Positions 24,532 to 45,762 of a stretch of 64,000 nt of DNA are shown here, one piece after another (the stretch's first letter is position 1; each line of letters opens with the position of its first letter). The translations under genes were made by a program, and so were the position numbers. Source of the stretch: Cristatella mucedo (Eukaryota > Bryozoa > Phylactolaemata > Cristatellidae); contig WPIO01000126.1 in assembly GCA_009760855.2 (NCBI GenBank), positions 351,001 to 415,000 of the forward strand, in the 5' to 3' direction. The notes beneath the pieces were generated by a model. That model ran no database searches, was not told the origin of the DNA, and saw nothing but the letters and a program-made list of their open reading frames with translations.

Positions 24532-25061
24532 ATTTTTGCCGGCCCGAGCATTATCTATATAAGTGGAGGCGACTGTACATATATGAATGTGTGTGGGTGT
24601 GTGTGTGTGTGTGAGCAGCAAAGCCAAATGAAACTTACTGTATGCTTTTGCAACATATTTATATCCCGATAATGAATCGTCGATGCCTACAACAGCAGAA
24701 GATGAGGAAGTAGAGGCAAGCTCTTGGATTGACGATGACAGTATCTCACAAGCTAGTAGTAATGACAAGGCCTCTGACTCACCAGACAGCCCCAGCCCAA
24801 GGTGTTCTTAGGCGACTCTTTTTGGACGTCATTGAAAGAGGTTCTTCAAGTGTGTGATCAGTGCAGATATGCTCAGCTTAGCAAGAGCTGACCTAAGTAA
24901 GGCTCTCCGACTCGTACACCTGCTGGGCATCCTACAGCACACACACAAGTCTCAGGAGTGGCTAGAATCCTGCTCATTCAACTGCTGCTATGGCTCATAC
25001 AGATGCCTGTTGCACGTTCGGTAGAGATACTACCGGATACCTCGGGAAATCTTGATCCAAG
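24532..25061. other. Unassigned spacer with (GT)n
   Basis: A short (GT)n tract lies at about 24590-24613. The minus-strand ORF at 24520-24768 includes that tract and shows no family match. Confidence 0.3.
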
Positions 25062-26060
25062 TAATGTAATGTATCTCCTTCTGTAACTCCACAAAGTCAT
25101 AAAGACCATGCGGGTGTTACACAGGTGAGTTTTGTATAGCGCATTCACAGCCTAAGTGGCTTTCGGTACGCATTCGGTAGCCACAGACTTCGTCTCACGC
25201 AACAAAGAGAAAGTGGGAAGCATAGCAGAGTCAGGAGAGCAGTTGAGGTAGTGAGTAGCATGGAAGTAGCAGCTCAGGACCGCTGAAAAGGGTGAGCCAT
25301 AGTCGGCAGCAGGAGAGTAGTTGCCGATGCGTAAGAATTGTGGAAGCGAGTTCCAAAGTCTAGGACCTGCAGAGCCAAAGCTTCTGTCGCCAACGGTCTT
25401 CAAGCGGAGGAATGGAACAGCTAATGTTTTGTCCACACAAGACCTGAGGGTGCAAATAGGCTGAAACTGGTGCAGCAGTTCAGCTAGGTACGAAGGAGCC
25501 AAGCCGTGGCGGGCCTTGTGGGTCAGCCTAAGAACTTTGCTCTGTATCCGTTGATCAACAGGCAGCCATTCTCGCTCTTTTAGCAAAGGAGACACGTGGT
25601 CAAACCTCTGGGACTTGAAGACTAGCCTTGCAGCCGTATTCATAGTCAGCTGCAGTGGCCTAGTTGCTTTCTTTGGTAGCCCAGCCAAAAGGAATTACAA
25701 TAATCAAGCCGAGACAGAACTAAGGAGGTAGTTAAATTTTTTAGAAGCCACTGTGGAAGACAGCTCACAATCTTTGATAGGGATCGGACGTGGTGGCTAG
25801 CTGTACAGGCAGTCTTCTGAATGAAGCTTTTAAAATTGAGGCAGCTGTCGAAAACGACACCTAAATTTCGAGCACTGATGGTCGCACAACAGAATCACCT
25901 ATTTGAAGAGCAAAGCCTTTTAATCCAGCCACACGCTTAGGGTGTCCTATGAGCAGCACTTCAGTTTTATCGTCATTTAATTTCAAGAAGTTTTCCGACA
26001 TCCAGGATCGAATGTCGGCAAGGCAAGCATTTAGTTTCTCAGTTGCTGCAGCCGATTCCC
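25062..26060 (-). mobile_element. LINE-B 3' half
   Basis: The reverse complement starts with the RT thumb region (MSENFLKLNDDKTEVLLIG, then PKRVAGLKGFA) in broken frame. A 178-codon open C-terminus follows at 25688-25152 (LTMNTAARLVFKS, LLKEREWLPVDQRIQ, HGLAPSYLAELLHQF, VGDRSFGSAGPRLWNSLP). The 3' UTR ends near 25062. LINE-B is an L2/CR1-group family distinct from LINE-A. Confidence 0.85.
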
Positions 26061-26099
26061 ACGGTTATAAGTACACGCCTTCCTAATTATCTAATGTTT

Positions 26100-26460
26100 T
26101 ATAATGGATGCTTTCTATCGCCTGCTGTTGATTTCATCTATGGCTGTCTTGTGTTAATTATTGACAATTAAAATTTGTTCCTCAGCTGCTGGGTTAATGG
26201 CAATAAGGGTGCACAGCACTCTTATTCTGTTTGCCAGGATGCCGAATGCATGTTCACAACTTGCCGAGCACGACTCAAACAATCGGTGTTTGTCTTTGCG
26301 CATTACTTAATTACTTAAGCCCACTTTTCTTGCGTGAGTGTGGCTTCATTCGGTCCTTCTGAATAAATATATCACCAGCAACAATTACAAATGGAATGAA
26401 ACTCATCCTCGGGCAGAGGTTTAGGTGCAGGTATATTTAGGCTGCCATTAGCCATTGAAG
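26100..26460 (-). mobile_element. Harbinger (PIF) transposase fragment
   Basis: The minus strand reads CEHAFGILANRIRVLCTLIA (about 26200-26265), which matches the HARBI1-type block holding the third catalytic acidic residue. Upstream in element sense is PLPEDE, then after a frameshift IPFVIVAGDIF, corresponding to the family's VADDAF-type block with Asp replaced by Gly. It is a frameshifted fossil and no TIRs were found. Confidence 0.75.
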
Positions 26461-26647
26461 ACCATTGATAGGAAGCGAATATATATTTTTTTGAATTACA
26501 CTTTAAACGTTAAACAGCAATCAAAAAGACATCTAGATGTGCACTCAAAGATGACCTCACTACTGCATCCCCAATTACCAGTAGGGCATCACCTATTCTA
26601 ATCATGCAATATCTTGGGAGCAAGACAGGCCAGCATAGTCACAGCAA

Positions 26648-26648
<1 letters not shown>

Positions 26649-26725
<77 letters not shown>
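26649..26725. repeat. (TC)n microsatellite
   Basis: About 38 uninterrupted TC units, flanked by the end of the Harbinger-containing region and unassigned DNA. Confidence 0.95.
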
Positions 26726-26728
<3 letters not shown>

Positions 26729-26827
26729 CACTCCTAAATAAGCCAGGTATGAATTAATTATTAGCTTTGAAAGGGTACAGAGAGGTGAAACGAGTGACTG
26801 CCGTCTTCGTGAAAATCTCTTTGACAC

Positions 26828-27006
26828 TAAAAAAAATCCTAGCTGATTAACCAGCCTCTTTTTGTATAGCGACAGAAGAGCCTTTACGGCTATCACCACC
26901 GCTTGCAGTGGCGATAAAGAATCGCCCACCGTAGGAATCGAACCCACGACCTCGGGACCGAGGTTGTGAAAGCAACCGCCTTACCTAGTGTGCCATCACG
27001 GCTCAC
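26828..27006 (-). mobile_element. SINE-A, young-looking subfamily copy
   Basis: Near full length. It is almost identical across its body to the copy at 60433-60604, including GCCTTTACGGCTATCACC and CTTACCTAGTGTGCCATCAC. The two appear to be the least diverged pair in the window. Confidence 0.9.
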
Positions 27007-27625
27007 CACTAGCCATAATTCCAGTTCACTGGCAGTACTGGAGTCATAAGTAATGACCAGACACTAGCCAGAAAATGTATTTACATGAACAAAACACAAT
27101 GGTTGTACTGATATTAATGAAGATCTACATTGTATGTTAGCTAATATTAGTAGCCCCAATAGAATGTTAATTAATAAACACGATCAACAAGGGAGTGCCT
27201 TCGTGGTCAGCTGAATTTGCAAAAGCTGCCAACGACCACCTATTAACCGGTGACGTATATAACATAGACCTTGAGAGCTAATACACAGCGGTAGGCTTGA
27301 TACGTGGAAGAAAACATTAAACAATACAAAAAATATTCTGCTCATGAGCAGCAATGCAATTGCATAAAACAAACTGGCTTCTACAGTACAGTCAGCAAAG
27401 AAATACAGAATATCGATGAAGGGCAGAGTGATATTATAGCTCAAACGATGGGCATCTTAGCAATATGAGTACACAAAGCATCGAGCTAACATCGATGTAA
27501 ACGATCATGATAGAACAATCATGAGACTCGTTTAAACTGCCCCTAAGGGACTGTGCCCTCCATCGTCGGTCTCTTTTGCAAACAATGCACTCACTGGCAC
27601 TCGGTGACATAGAAAAAAAGTACTA

Positions 27626-27784
27626 CTAGCTGATTTAGCAGCAGCCTCGTTTTACAGCGGCAGAAGAGCCTTAAAGGCTATCACCACAGCTTGCAGCAGC
27701 AATACCTGCAGGATTCAAACCCTAGACCTTGGGACCGAGGTCGCGAAGAGCAAGCGCCTTACCTAGTGAGCCATCACAACTCAC
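27626..27784 (-). mobile_element. SINE-A
   Basis: Diverged copy: TGATTTAGCAGC, AAAGGCTATCACCACAGCTT, a degraded B-box region (CAGGATTCAAACC) and a GTGAGCCATCACAACTCAC head. Confidence 0.8.
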
Positions 27785-27861
27785 TAACTCGTGCTAAGTA
27801 ATCTACTAGCAGGCAGACGGAGGCAAGCATTGTGAACCAATGGCTCAGCACCAAGTGGCAT

Positions 27862-27915
27862 ACACAAAACATCACCAGCACCTCCTGGACACAAAACATC
27901 ACCAGCACCTCCTGG
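27862..27915. repeat. 27-bp exact tandem duplication
   Basis: Two exact copies of a 27-bp unit starting ACACAAAACATCACC, about 90 bp beyond the ICAP-1-like stop codon, so probably in its 3' UTR or 3' flank. Confidence 0.9.
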
Positions 27916-28004
27916 ACGGCATCAGTCCGACTTATTTCGGGGTTGAAGGCGGACGAAAGCAGGGCAGTGGTCATTCCTCGGTCAGCCGCAGATGTAGCAC
28001 CTCC

Positions 28005-38511
<10,507 letters not shown>

Positions 38512-38965
38512 GATCTCCGCTAAAGTACAAAGTAGACGGACGCTAACAGAGGGGGCGGTGCTGCCGCAAAAGACGGAATAGCGCTCGCTGTGCTGGCATC
38601 TGCCGCCGCCAACTCTAATTAAGCCGAAATCGATGGGAAATCGGTTAAGCGAAGCTCGATATTCTAGTAAAAATTAAACTAGGATCTGCATACAGTGCAT
38701 CCATAGTATTCTATGACATTGAGCATAGGCATTCTCATGCAATGAGCCGCCATCGATTGGCCTGGTTCAAAACCGAAATCTACTTCAACCCACCGTAATT
38801 CCGCCACAAGTTCCAATTTACTTTGTGCGCACTAAACTCGATTTAATATGAGCTCACGTATTTTAAGCCATTGTGCAAGTGGGATCAGAGACAATGCGCA
38901 ACATTCAACAGCAGTGACCTGCACCCAAATGCAAACCAGTTCGAGCCGCCACAAATAAAAACACT

Positions 38966-39218
38966 TATTTAGGACAGCATTTAGTGGGTCCCCGTGATTC
39001 GTCCTTCATGTGCTTATGCACGCTAACGCTGTGCATGTTGCCACTAACCATACTTGCATGCTGACCCTGTGCATGTCACCCCTAACCATGTTATTCATGT
39101 TGTTTATCAAGCATGATATTACTCACATTCAATCGCGTTTCCCTTTGCAGCATATGTAAAGCGCCTAGAAAGAGATTGAGTTCTCCGAGGGCGATTTATC
39201 AGGTGCATTATTATCCAC
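38966..39218 (+). mobile_element. LINE-A 3' UTR and tail
   Basis: Begins ACAGCATTTAGTGGGTCCCC, the same 5' truncation point as the copy at 31705, and ends GGGCGATTTATCAGGTGCAT and TATTATCC. Confidence 0.85.
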
Positions 39219-39361
39219 CAGATATTTGGTGAACAAAACTCAAGTTTCGATGCATATAACACTACGCTATTAGTAGAATTTACCCAAAAGATTGCGTTCG
39301 CTCCATTTTTCATGCGGGTTCCCGTGCAGTGCACTGCATTGACCAGGGTATGCCAAAAAAC

Positions 39362-39933
39362 GCCACAATTTTACGATCATAAGTCACACCCAAGTATAAG
39401 TCGCACCCTAAATTTATGGACAAAATTTTTTGCTAAAAGTAATACTGAATATATAGCTCAATTTTTAAAATAAATAATAAATATAATTCATTTATATAGC
39501 GCCCAAGAGAACTTAATCTCTATTCAGGCGCTTCACATATGCCTCGGGGCTCGAGCCCACGACCTCAGTCAGACCTTGGAACTTTGATTTAATCATCACA
39601 GTTAGCAAGAAACTCGTCATCCGTTTCACTGCTAACATCTTCATAGTCTTCTGCAGCATTGTCAGTATCTGAATCATCACTTTCCCCATAGATTACATCA
39701 TCTTCAGTTCCATCCAACATGTTTGCTATTCGCAATTTTAGGATTTATGGTCAGTTAAAGTAAAGTATAGTATAAACTAGTTAATTCCCTATGAACAAGT
39801 TAAGCAGTCTAGATACATAGGCAATGAGCGATTTTTTAGTTTTCATATTACTTGAATTGCAGTGTATAAATTGCTGGTTTATTTTTTCAAAAAAAGTTGG
39901 AAAAAATTTTGACTTATGCTCGTAAAAATACAG
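39362..39933 (-). mobile_element. Second pogo/Tigger-like element
   Basis: Ends share TTTTACGANCATAAGTCA in inverted orientation. GTATAAGTCGCACCC lies inside the left end. The minus strand encodes ANMLDGTEDDVIYGESDDSD and a further acidic stretch (about 39730-39585), a textbook pogo/Tigger C-terminus. A SINE-B interrupts it, and a SINE-A abuts its right end. Confidence 0.7.
39474..39580 (-). mobile_element. SINE-B, nested in pogo-like element
   Basis: In reverse complement: GGTCGTGGGCTCGAGCCCCG-type head (B box GGCTCGAGCCC), then directly the LINE-A tail motif GTGAAGCGCCTGAATAGAGA and GGGCGCTATATAAATGAATT. Only about 105 bp long. Confidence 0.7.
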
Positions 39934-39936
39934 TAC

Positions 39937-40105
39937 TCGCTGATTTAACAGCCTCTTGAGTATATTGAGCAGTACAGCCATAACGGCTACCACCACCGCT
40001 TGCAGTAGCAGCAAAGGATTTCCCACCGCAGGATTCGAACCCACGACCTCGGGACGTCGGTGGTGAAAAGTAACCGCCTTGTTTAGTGGGCTATCACGGC
40101 CCGCC
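39937..40105 (-). mobile_element. SINE-A
   Basis: Full-length: CTGATTTAACAGCCTC, ATAACGGCTACCACCACCGC, GGATTCGAACCC (perfect B box) and CTATCACGGCCCGCC. Confidence 0.85.
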
Positions 40106-40985
40106 AGACTTCCTCAGTCGAAACAGAAAATCCGGCTGCGAGAGCCCGGCTGCGGGAAGCTAGCTACAATTTCGACTGCATATTAGTAAGCGAACACTGT
40201 GGATTGTGCAGTTTCGGCGGCACACTGACTGAGCCACTCTCTACCGTGGCGTCGTTATGGGCACGAGCAGCGTGCGCGCCCGCGCGGGGTCCAGTGACGT
40301 GACTGCGGTATGCCAAGGGTCGACCGATTTATCAGGGGGAGGGCTGGGAGCCGCTTTCGAGGGAGTTTGTCGTTAGTAAATTAGTCAATTAGTTAGTCAA
40401 TTAGTCGTCAGTGGTGCGGGACGGACGCGGTGGACCAGAAGGTTCCTTGTAAGGGCTTAGCGAGACCGGTCGAATCAATCGAGCCAGCCGTCATTATTAT
40501 AGGCCTAGTTTTAAAAAGCGGGTGTGCAATCTGCTTTGCTGCACATTTTCATAAAGTCAGGGAATGTTACGATGTCAGCCAATAGATTGCGACTGACTTT
40601 AGGCTAAAACTCACATCTAGTCCGTCGTTCGCTAAGCCTGCAGAGCATCAGTTGATCTCAGTTGAAAATTGTTTTGTCTATGGCACATGTCAATTGCATC
40701 TCCTCTGCTGTGAGCGCACATTCGCGCTCACACCTAGCTACTTCATCGCTAGCTTAGCATTAGCATCCGAGCTAGCGTGCGAGTGCCAGAATTTCAGACG
40801 AAACCTCGAGACTTGTGCTGACTCATGTCGACGAGCTAATAGCGATAGCGCAACGGGTTAGAGCGCGAGGGACCGTCGGGGACGCTTTAGCCGATAGGTT
40901 ACCCCCTTAGACGCGTTAGCTCGTACCCCTCGATGAGAAACTCGTGTTCACGACCCAGTCAGACGGCCCTTTCAGTCGCGTAGCA
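40106..40985. other. Unassigned, GC-richer spacer
   Basis: No coding family. Small direct repeats of TTAGTCAATTAG (about 40380-40405) and GCATAGCATTG-type repeats (about 40980-41015). It may be 5' flank of the hAT element. Confidence 0.3.
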
Positions 40986-42440
40986 TAGCATTGCTATAGC
41001 ATATGGCATAGCATTGGTACGAACTTTGGCTTCTGCAATAAAGCATCAGGTTACAAAAGCAGCCAAGTCAGCAAGATGCTATTCAGCTACGATGGATTGC
41101 CCCACCTCACATGCTAGCCACACTAAACACATGACCGTGATTATTCGTTTTGTTCACCTAAGTGAAACCGAAGCAGAGAGCATTGTCATAATCAGAGAGC
41201 ATTGTCTTCGCTTCATTCCTTTGCAAGAGACCACAGGTGCATTCATGATAGAAGCTCTGTTTAAGCAGCTCAAAGGTATGGGATTAGATGCTGGAAGTAT
41301 GAGAGGACAAAGGTATAGCAATGGCCTTAACATGAAAGGTGAGGAAAATGGAGTGCACAAGCGGATACTAAACCTAAATCCACGTGCCGTCTATGTGCCT
41401 TGCAGAGCCCACTCCCTGAATCTAGTTGTAAATAATGAAGCAAAGAGTTACCTGTAGCTGTGAATTTCTTTGCTTTGATGCAGCAAATATCCAATTTTTT
41501 TCTCAGCGTCAACTCGGCATTGGGGAGCCCTCAAAAGTCACATCGCTGATGCCAGTGATCTTATGGTAAAACCACTCAGTGAAACAAGATGGAAAATCAG
41601 ACTTGATGCTCTGAAACCGCTGAGCTACAACCTTGACAAAATCTACGATGCTCTGATTGAGATATATGAAGATGCGAGTCAGAAAGGCTGAAGCTATGAC
41701 GAGATCTGACGCACAACACTGGCCAATAACATTAGCAAAATTTCCATTTGGAATATCGCTTCGTACTTTGTACAACATTTTGTTGAGGTCAATGTCACCA
41801 GCAAAGTTTTGCATCAGACATTAACTGACTTGAAACTAGGAGTTAGTCATCTGGAAAATACCGAAAAGTACACTAGTATTGTCCCAAGTGTAGAGAGCTT
41901 CCACAAAATATTGGTGGATGCAACTCAAATAACTATAGAGCTGGCAATTTAAACCACTTTGAAAATGAGGAAGCTGTTTGATTATGAAACATATGATTAG
42001 GCTGTACAGGATCCCAAGGAGAGCTATAAGTTTAACTTGTAATATGCTTTTCCTTTTTGTGGTAACAAAATTTGTAACAGAAGGTTCAATCGGATTCAAC
42101 AACACAGCACACTGTTTGGGCTCCTGCATTAAAATGATCAAGATTTCCGAAATACCCTCAGATGATTTCCTTAGTCAGTGTAAGTCTGTGGAGGAATCTC
42201 TTACTCATAGATACATCAAGTATTTAGATGGAGAGGAACTGTGTGGTTAACTGCAAGCCATACCCTGGAGGCTTCATTAGACCATGAATTTCCACGAGGT
42301 CTTGAAAGTTCTATTGCAGAATAAATTGTTGTGAGTTTGTCCCAATCTTTCGGTAGCACTCAGAGTTTTATTGACCTTGCCAATTTTCAGTGGCCAGTGA
42401 AGAAATAAGTTTTCCAGATTAAAAGATGAGAACAATTATT
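40986..42440 (+). mobile_element. hAT transposase fossil (DUF4371 / ZMYM1-like type), copy 1
   Basis: The first 147 codons (41014-41457) carry the DUF4371 block MTVIIRFVHLSE and MRGQRYSNGLNMKGEENGV, then FVPC-type YVPCRAHSLNLVVNNEAKS. Beyond a stop, broken frames continue with WGALKSHI and PLSETRWKIRLDALKPL (conserved TRW), and later with CPNLSVALRVLLTLPI, the start of the hAT C-terminal dimerisation domain. The domain order is complete to that point but stops and frameshifts kill it. A local duplication of AGAGAGCATTGTC adds about 8 residues near 41180. No TIRs found. Confidence 0.85.
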
Positions 42441-43197
42441 TTCGTTCAAAATGGGCCAGTAAAGACTGGTGGCTTGGCAATGATTTTTATTAAACAGATT
42501 CAGCATCCTGTCTCGACATTAAAGAAATGGTCTGCCAGCTTGCCAAGACAAAAGCAAGGAAAGTCAAGTTTTGAGCATCAATTTTCAACATTTTACTTAT
42601 TGCGGCATCCACGCATGATATTTATGTAATGTGTGAGTCTTTATGATAATAAACTTTTGTTGAACCTTGCATATCGGGTTTTATTTCATACAGGGCGGTT
42701 GGGCGAGGGGCGTGAGTGGGAACGGGGTGCCGGATATCTGATTTTGCCTACTCCGACACTTCGTCGAACTCACAGGCTGTGCTCTAATACGGGAGGCTGG
42801 TTTGAAAGGGGGATCCCCGGAAAGACGCCCAGCCCTCACCCGCAGTAGTCAGAGTTCGCCGCTGCAGTCGTCATTGTAGGGTAGTATCAGGAGAATATAA
42901 ATAAAAGAGAGAAGAGCGTGCAGAAACGCTTTTTCGGGAAAGTGCGCAGTACTAAGTGACGCGAGCCGTTACGAGTTCGTTTATGGATTCCATAAACAGA
43001 CGCACGGTGTCTTCCATGTAGAAAAAGCCTTAAAACTTGGTTACCGCGCATAAGCATCCATGTTTAATGACGAAAGATGGAGCGAGATGCAGCGACGAGA
43101 CCAGCGATCAAAGGGTGGCGTACAGGCGCTGGAGACCGGTTTAAACGCCGCGGTGGTTTGGCCTGCAGGATATGGCGCGCCCTTACTAAGGAGGTCA
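42441..43197. other. Unassigned sequence
   Basis: The region just after hAT copy 1. No gene evident. A plausible AATAAA at about 42648 has no linked exon. Confidence 0.25.
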
Positions 43198-43318
43198 AGG
43201 TGAATGTATTTTGCGACCGAGGTCGTGGGCTCGAGCCTCGTGGCCTGAAGAGAGATTAAATCCTCTTAGGGATATACAAGTGAATCATATACAAGTGAAT
43301 CATATACAAGTGAATGAT
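43198..43318 (+). mobile_element. SINE-B with tandem-repeat tail
   Basis: GACCGAGGTCGTGGGCTCGA head with B box, CTGAAGAGAGATTAAATCCT and then three copies of the 15-bp unit ATACAAGTGAATCAT. The tail repeats the GCTATACAAATGAATTAT-type terminus of the family. Confidence 0.75.
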
Positions 43319-43589
43319 ATATCAAGTTGAGCAGCGCGTTGGGACCGCCGTCCATTACGGCCGTTACGACACACATGGTGGCGTGCTAAAACGGCTCGAC
43401 ACCGTCCTCTGCCACGGCTTTTGCCGTTCGTGCCGCTGCGAGTATCTCCGCTCTTTAATCGCATAGCCGGCCCGCTGAGAAGAATTTTATCAGAGGATAC
43501 CATGGCGACCTCAGCGGCCGCTGAGGGGGTCGAGCGAACGTACGACCGGTGAGGAGACGATCCTCGTTGGGTCAATATGCGTCGGGACG

Positions 43590-44054
43590 TTGCGCGACTG
43601 CTCTCTGCGACCTGCAAAACTTACGGACGCCCCCCCCACCGAGCTGGCCGAGCTGGCGGCTCGTTGGCGCTCGAATGCTCGTGACCGATGCCCTGACCAA
43701 TGTCAGAGCGAAGAGTGGGTATTCCCCCTGTCGCTTGCGCACTGTGAGATTCCCGAACGGGAATTCCATCGTCCATCGGCTGTGGTATTTTTGGGTGCGC
43801 CCTTCCCTCGAGTAAAGCTCTGTGGATTTTGCTGTCGGGCTCCTCGACGTCGCATCGGCGAGTCGCGGTTGGCTTTCTGCCTTTTTATGACGAAAAGGAG
43901 CCTGGCTGTGGCAGCAAATAGTGCTTATCACTCGCAGAGTATGGCTACACCCTTGCGACCATGTCGTGCTGGCGGACCCGCTCCCATGACTTCTACGAGT
44001 ACGGTACCAGCGCTGAGCGGCTGTCACGTTAAGGCAGAGCACTTGTCCTTTTAG
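43590..44054 (+). CDS. Unassigned 154-codon ORF
   Basis: The longest open frame in a GC-rich stretch, with several Cys (CGFCC) and basic residues. Competing frames of 88 codons on the same strand and 156 codons on the opposite strand weaken the case. It could be an exon, a TE gag remnant or chance. I do not recognise it. Confidence 0.2.
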   Translation: MRDCSLRPAKLTDAPPTELAELAARWRSNARDRCPDQCQSEEWVFPLSLAHCEIPEREFHRPSAVVFLGAPFPRVKLCGFCCRAPRRRIGESRLAFCLFMTKRSLAVAANSAYHSQSMATPLRPCRAGGPAPMTSTSTVPALSGCHVKAEHLSF

Positions 44055-44188
44055 GCCGTCCGCTTAGGTGGATCTTATTTCTTGTGCTCTCGCCTAGCTC
44101 TTGTTCTTTTTCTGTGGCTTCGGTTTTCACGTTGTGCTAAAACTCGGCTGGCGGCATTAGCTTCAGTTCGCTACTTGCTGCAAAGCGA

Positions 44189-44218
44189 ACTCGCGGCCTG
44201 TCGTACCTGGCCGCGAGT
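44189..44218. repeat. Small perfect GC hairpin
   Basis: Arms ACTCGCGGCC and GGCCGCGAGT flank a 10-base loop. Confidence 0.85.
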
Positions 44219-44281
44219 AAACTCGCTGCCATCGAAATACTTTCGATATTTCGTCAGGGGAAACCGCCACACTGTGTAGAG

Positions 44282-44282
<1 letters not shown>

Positions 44283-44356
<74 letters not shown>
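44283..44356. repeat. (TC)n microsatellite
   Basis: About 37 uninterrupted TC units. Confidence 0.95.
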
Positions 44357-44360
<4 letters not shown>

Positions 44361-44421
44361 AGTGAGGAACGCTTAGTGATTACCATTTCGCGAGCAGCCA
44401 ACCGTAGACTTAGCAGGGGAA

Positions 44422-44682
44422 GTTGAATCTCTTGTGTGCCAGTTTGTGGATTGTGTTCCAGAGGACGATATGCCACGTACTTCTCGTTTCTTTCCTATGC
44501 GATATGCAGCGGCTGTTTTCGGAGCTATACGTGGCTCACTTGCTGTTTGGCCATATTTACTATCGAGGTGGACCGGTAGGATTGCAAGTTTTAAAAGAAG
44601 CGTTAGCGTTTGCCTAGCGATTGAGATCGGTGCTATATGTGCGGCAGCGAGTGAATTGCCACGGTTGTCATGCTGCCACTGA
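44422..44682 (+). CDS. Unassigned open frame, possible exon
   Basis: Follows GACTTAGCAG and stays open for about 87 codons (CQFVDCVPEDDMPRTSRFF, YAAAVFGAIRGSLAVW), with a possible donor AG|GTGGAC near 44570. The position upstream of the MYCBP2-like exons on the same strand allows it to belong to that gene, but I see no homology. Confidence 0.2.
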   Translation, partial: VESLVCQFVDCVPEDDMPRTSRFFPMRYAAAVFGAIRGSLAVWPYLLSRWTGRIASFKRSVSVCLAIEIGAICAAASELPRLSCCH

Positions 44683-45197
44683 ACTCGGCCTCTACCTACA
44701 TTCCGAATTGAAGTTTCTTGCCGAAAAGCAATGATCTCACAACAGCGTTTTTGTTCTATCCGTCGGTTCCTAGAAACCGTAGCTTGGGAGGGTGAGTGGG
44801 TCAATGACTAATCTGTTATTGACAGTTTGCCCAAGTAATTGCAATTAACTACATACACTAGCTGTGTTCCCATAGAATTATCTACTTATACATGGCACTG
44901 CTAAGAGCCAATGGTCACCGGAGCTGTGTACTGAGTGTATGATGGAAGCTTTTAATTCCTTCACACGGTTGTTTGAATTGAAGGCAAGTTTTCAGTAATT
45001 CTGCTAATTGCCTGGCTGCTCCCGGCTGCCAGAAATAGCAATTTCGGCACAACCATGAGCAGACTTGGCAACGCTTAGTGAAGGGCCACCGTAAACCGTG
45101 CAAGAAATGAGCCTGAGTGGCCCGGAGTAATTTTAAGTTGAGTATTATCCTGCTCGAAAAACCGTGAAAAAGTCGGCTGCGATGGTATAATGATTTG

Positions 45198-45368
45198 CCG
45201 TGGCTTTTGGGTCTTAGCCCAGGATTAAGGCGCTAGGATTTTAATTCAAGTCGTGGGTTCGAGTCCTGCAAGAGAAAATCCTTTGTTGCCCACAGCAAGC
45301 GGTGGTGATGGATGGCCGTGAACGTTCTTCTGCTACCATTTAAAAATGAGGCTGTTAAATCAGCTAAC
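45198..45368 (+). mobile_element. SINE-A
   Basis: CCGTGGCTTTTGGGTCTTAG head, GGGTTCGAGTCC (B box), CAGCAAGCGGTGGTGATGGA, and an AATGAGGCTGTTAAATCAGC end. Confidence 0.85.
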
Positions 45369-45544
45369 CCGTGCTACTGCTTAGCTGTCATCGGTAGCCT
45401 CCACGACATTATGTAGCAATTAATTAAATACGGTATTGCTGATCATATAATTTAATCCGAGCACTTTTTATGCATAGTGTTTAAGTATACCACATGTCGC
45501 TATCTAATGCAAATAATGCTGTTACCTTCAAGGCAAAGTCTAGC

Positions 45545-45622
45545 CAGTGGCAAAGCATTTCACGGCCCAGGCCGTGGGATTGAGCCCTGCAGAAGGTAAT
45601 CATTTGTTGTCGCTGCAAGCTG
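45545..45622 (+). mobile_element. SINE-A head fragment
   Basis: AAGCATTTCACGGCCCAGGC, GGGATTGAGCCCTGCAGAAG and TCGCTGCAAGC match the first half of SINE-A only. Confidence 0.6.
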
Positions 45623-45762
45623 ACCGAAAGACTCTAGAAGAGTCTTTAACCTACAATTCACTGCAAGAAAAGCATCAACCAAGGTTTAATGACATGCAGA
45701 ATAGCATGCCCAGACCAGCATGCAGGAGCACACTGAAAGGTGCTCATGGGCACTGGTAAGGC

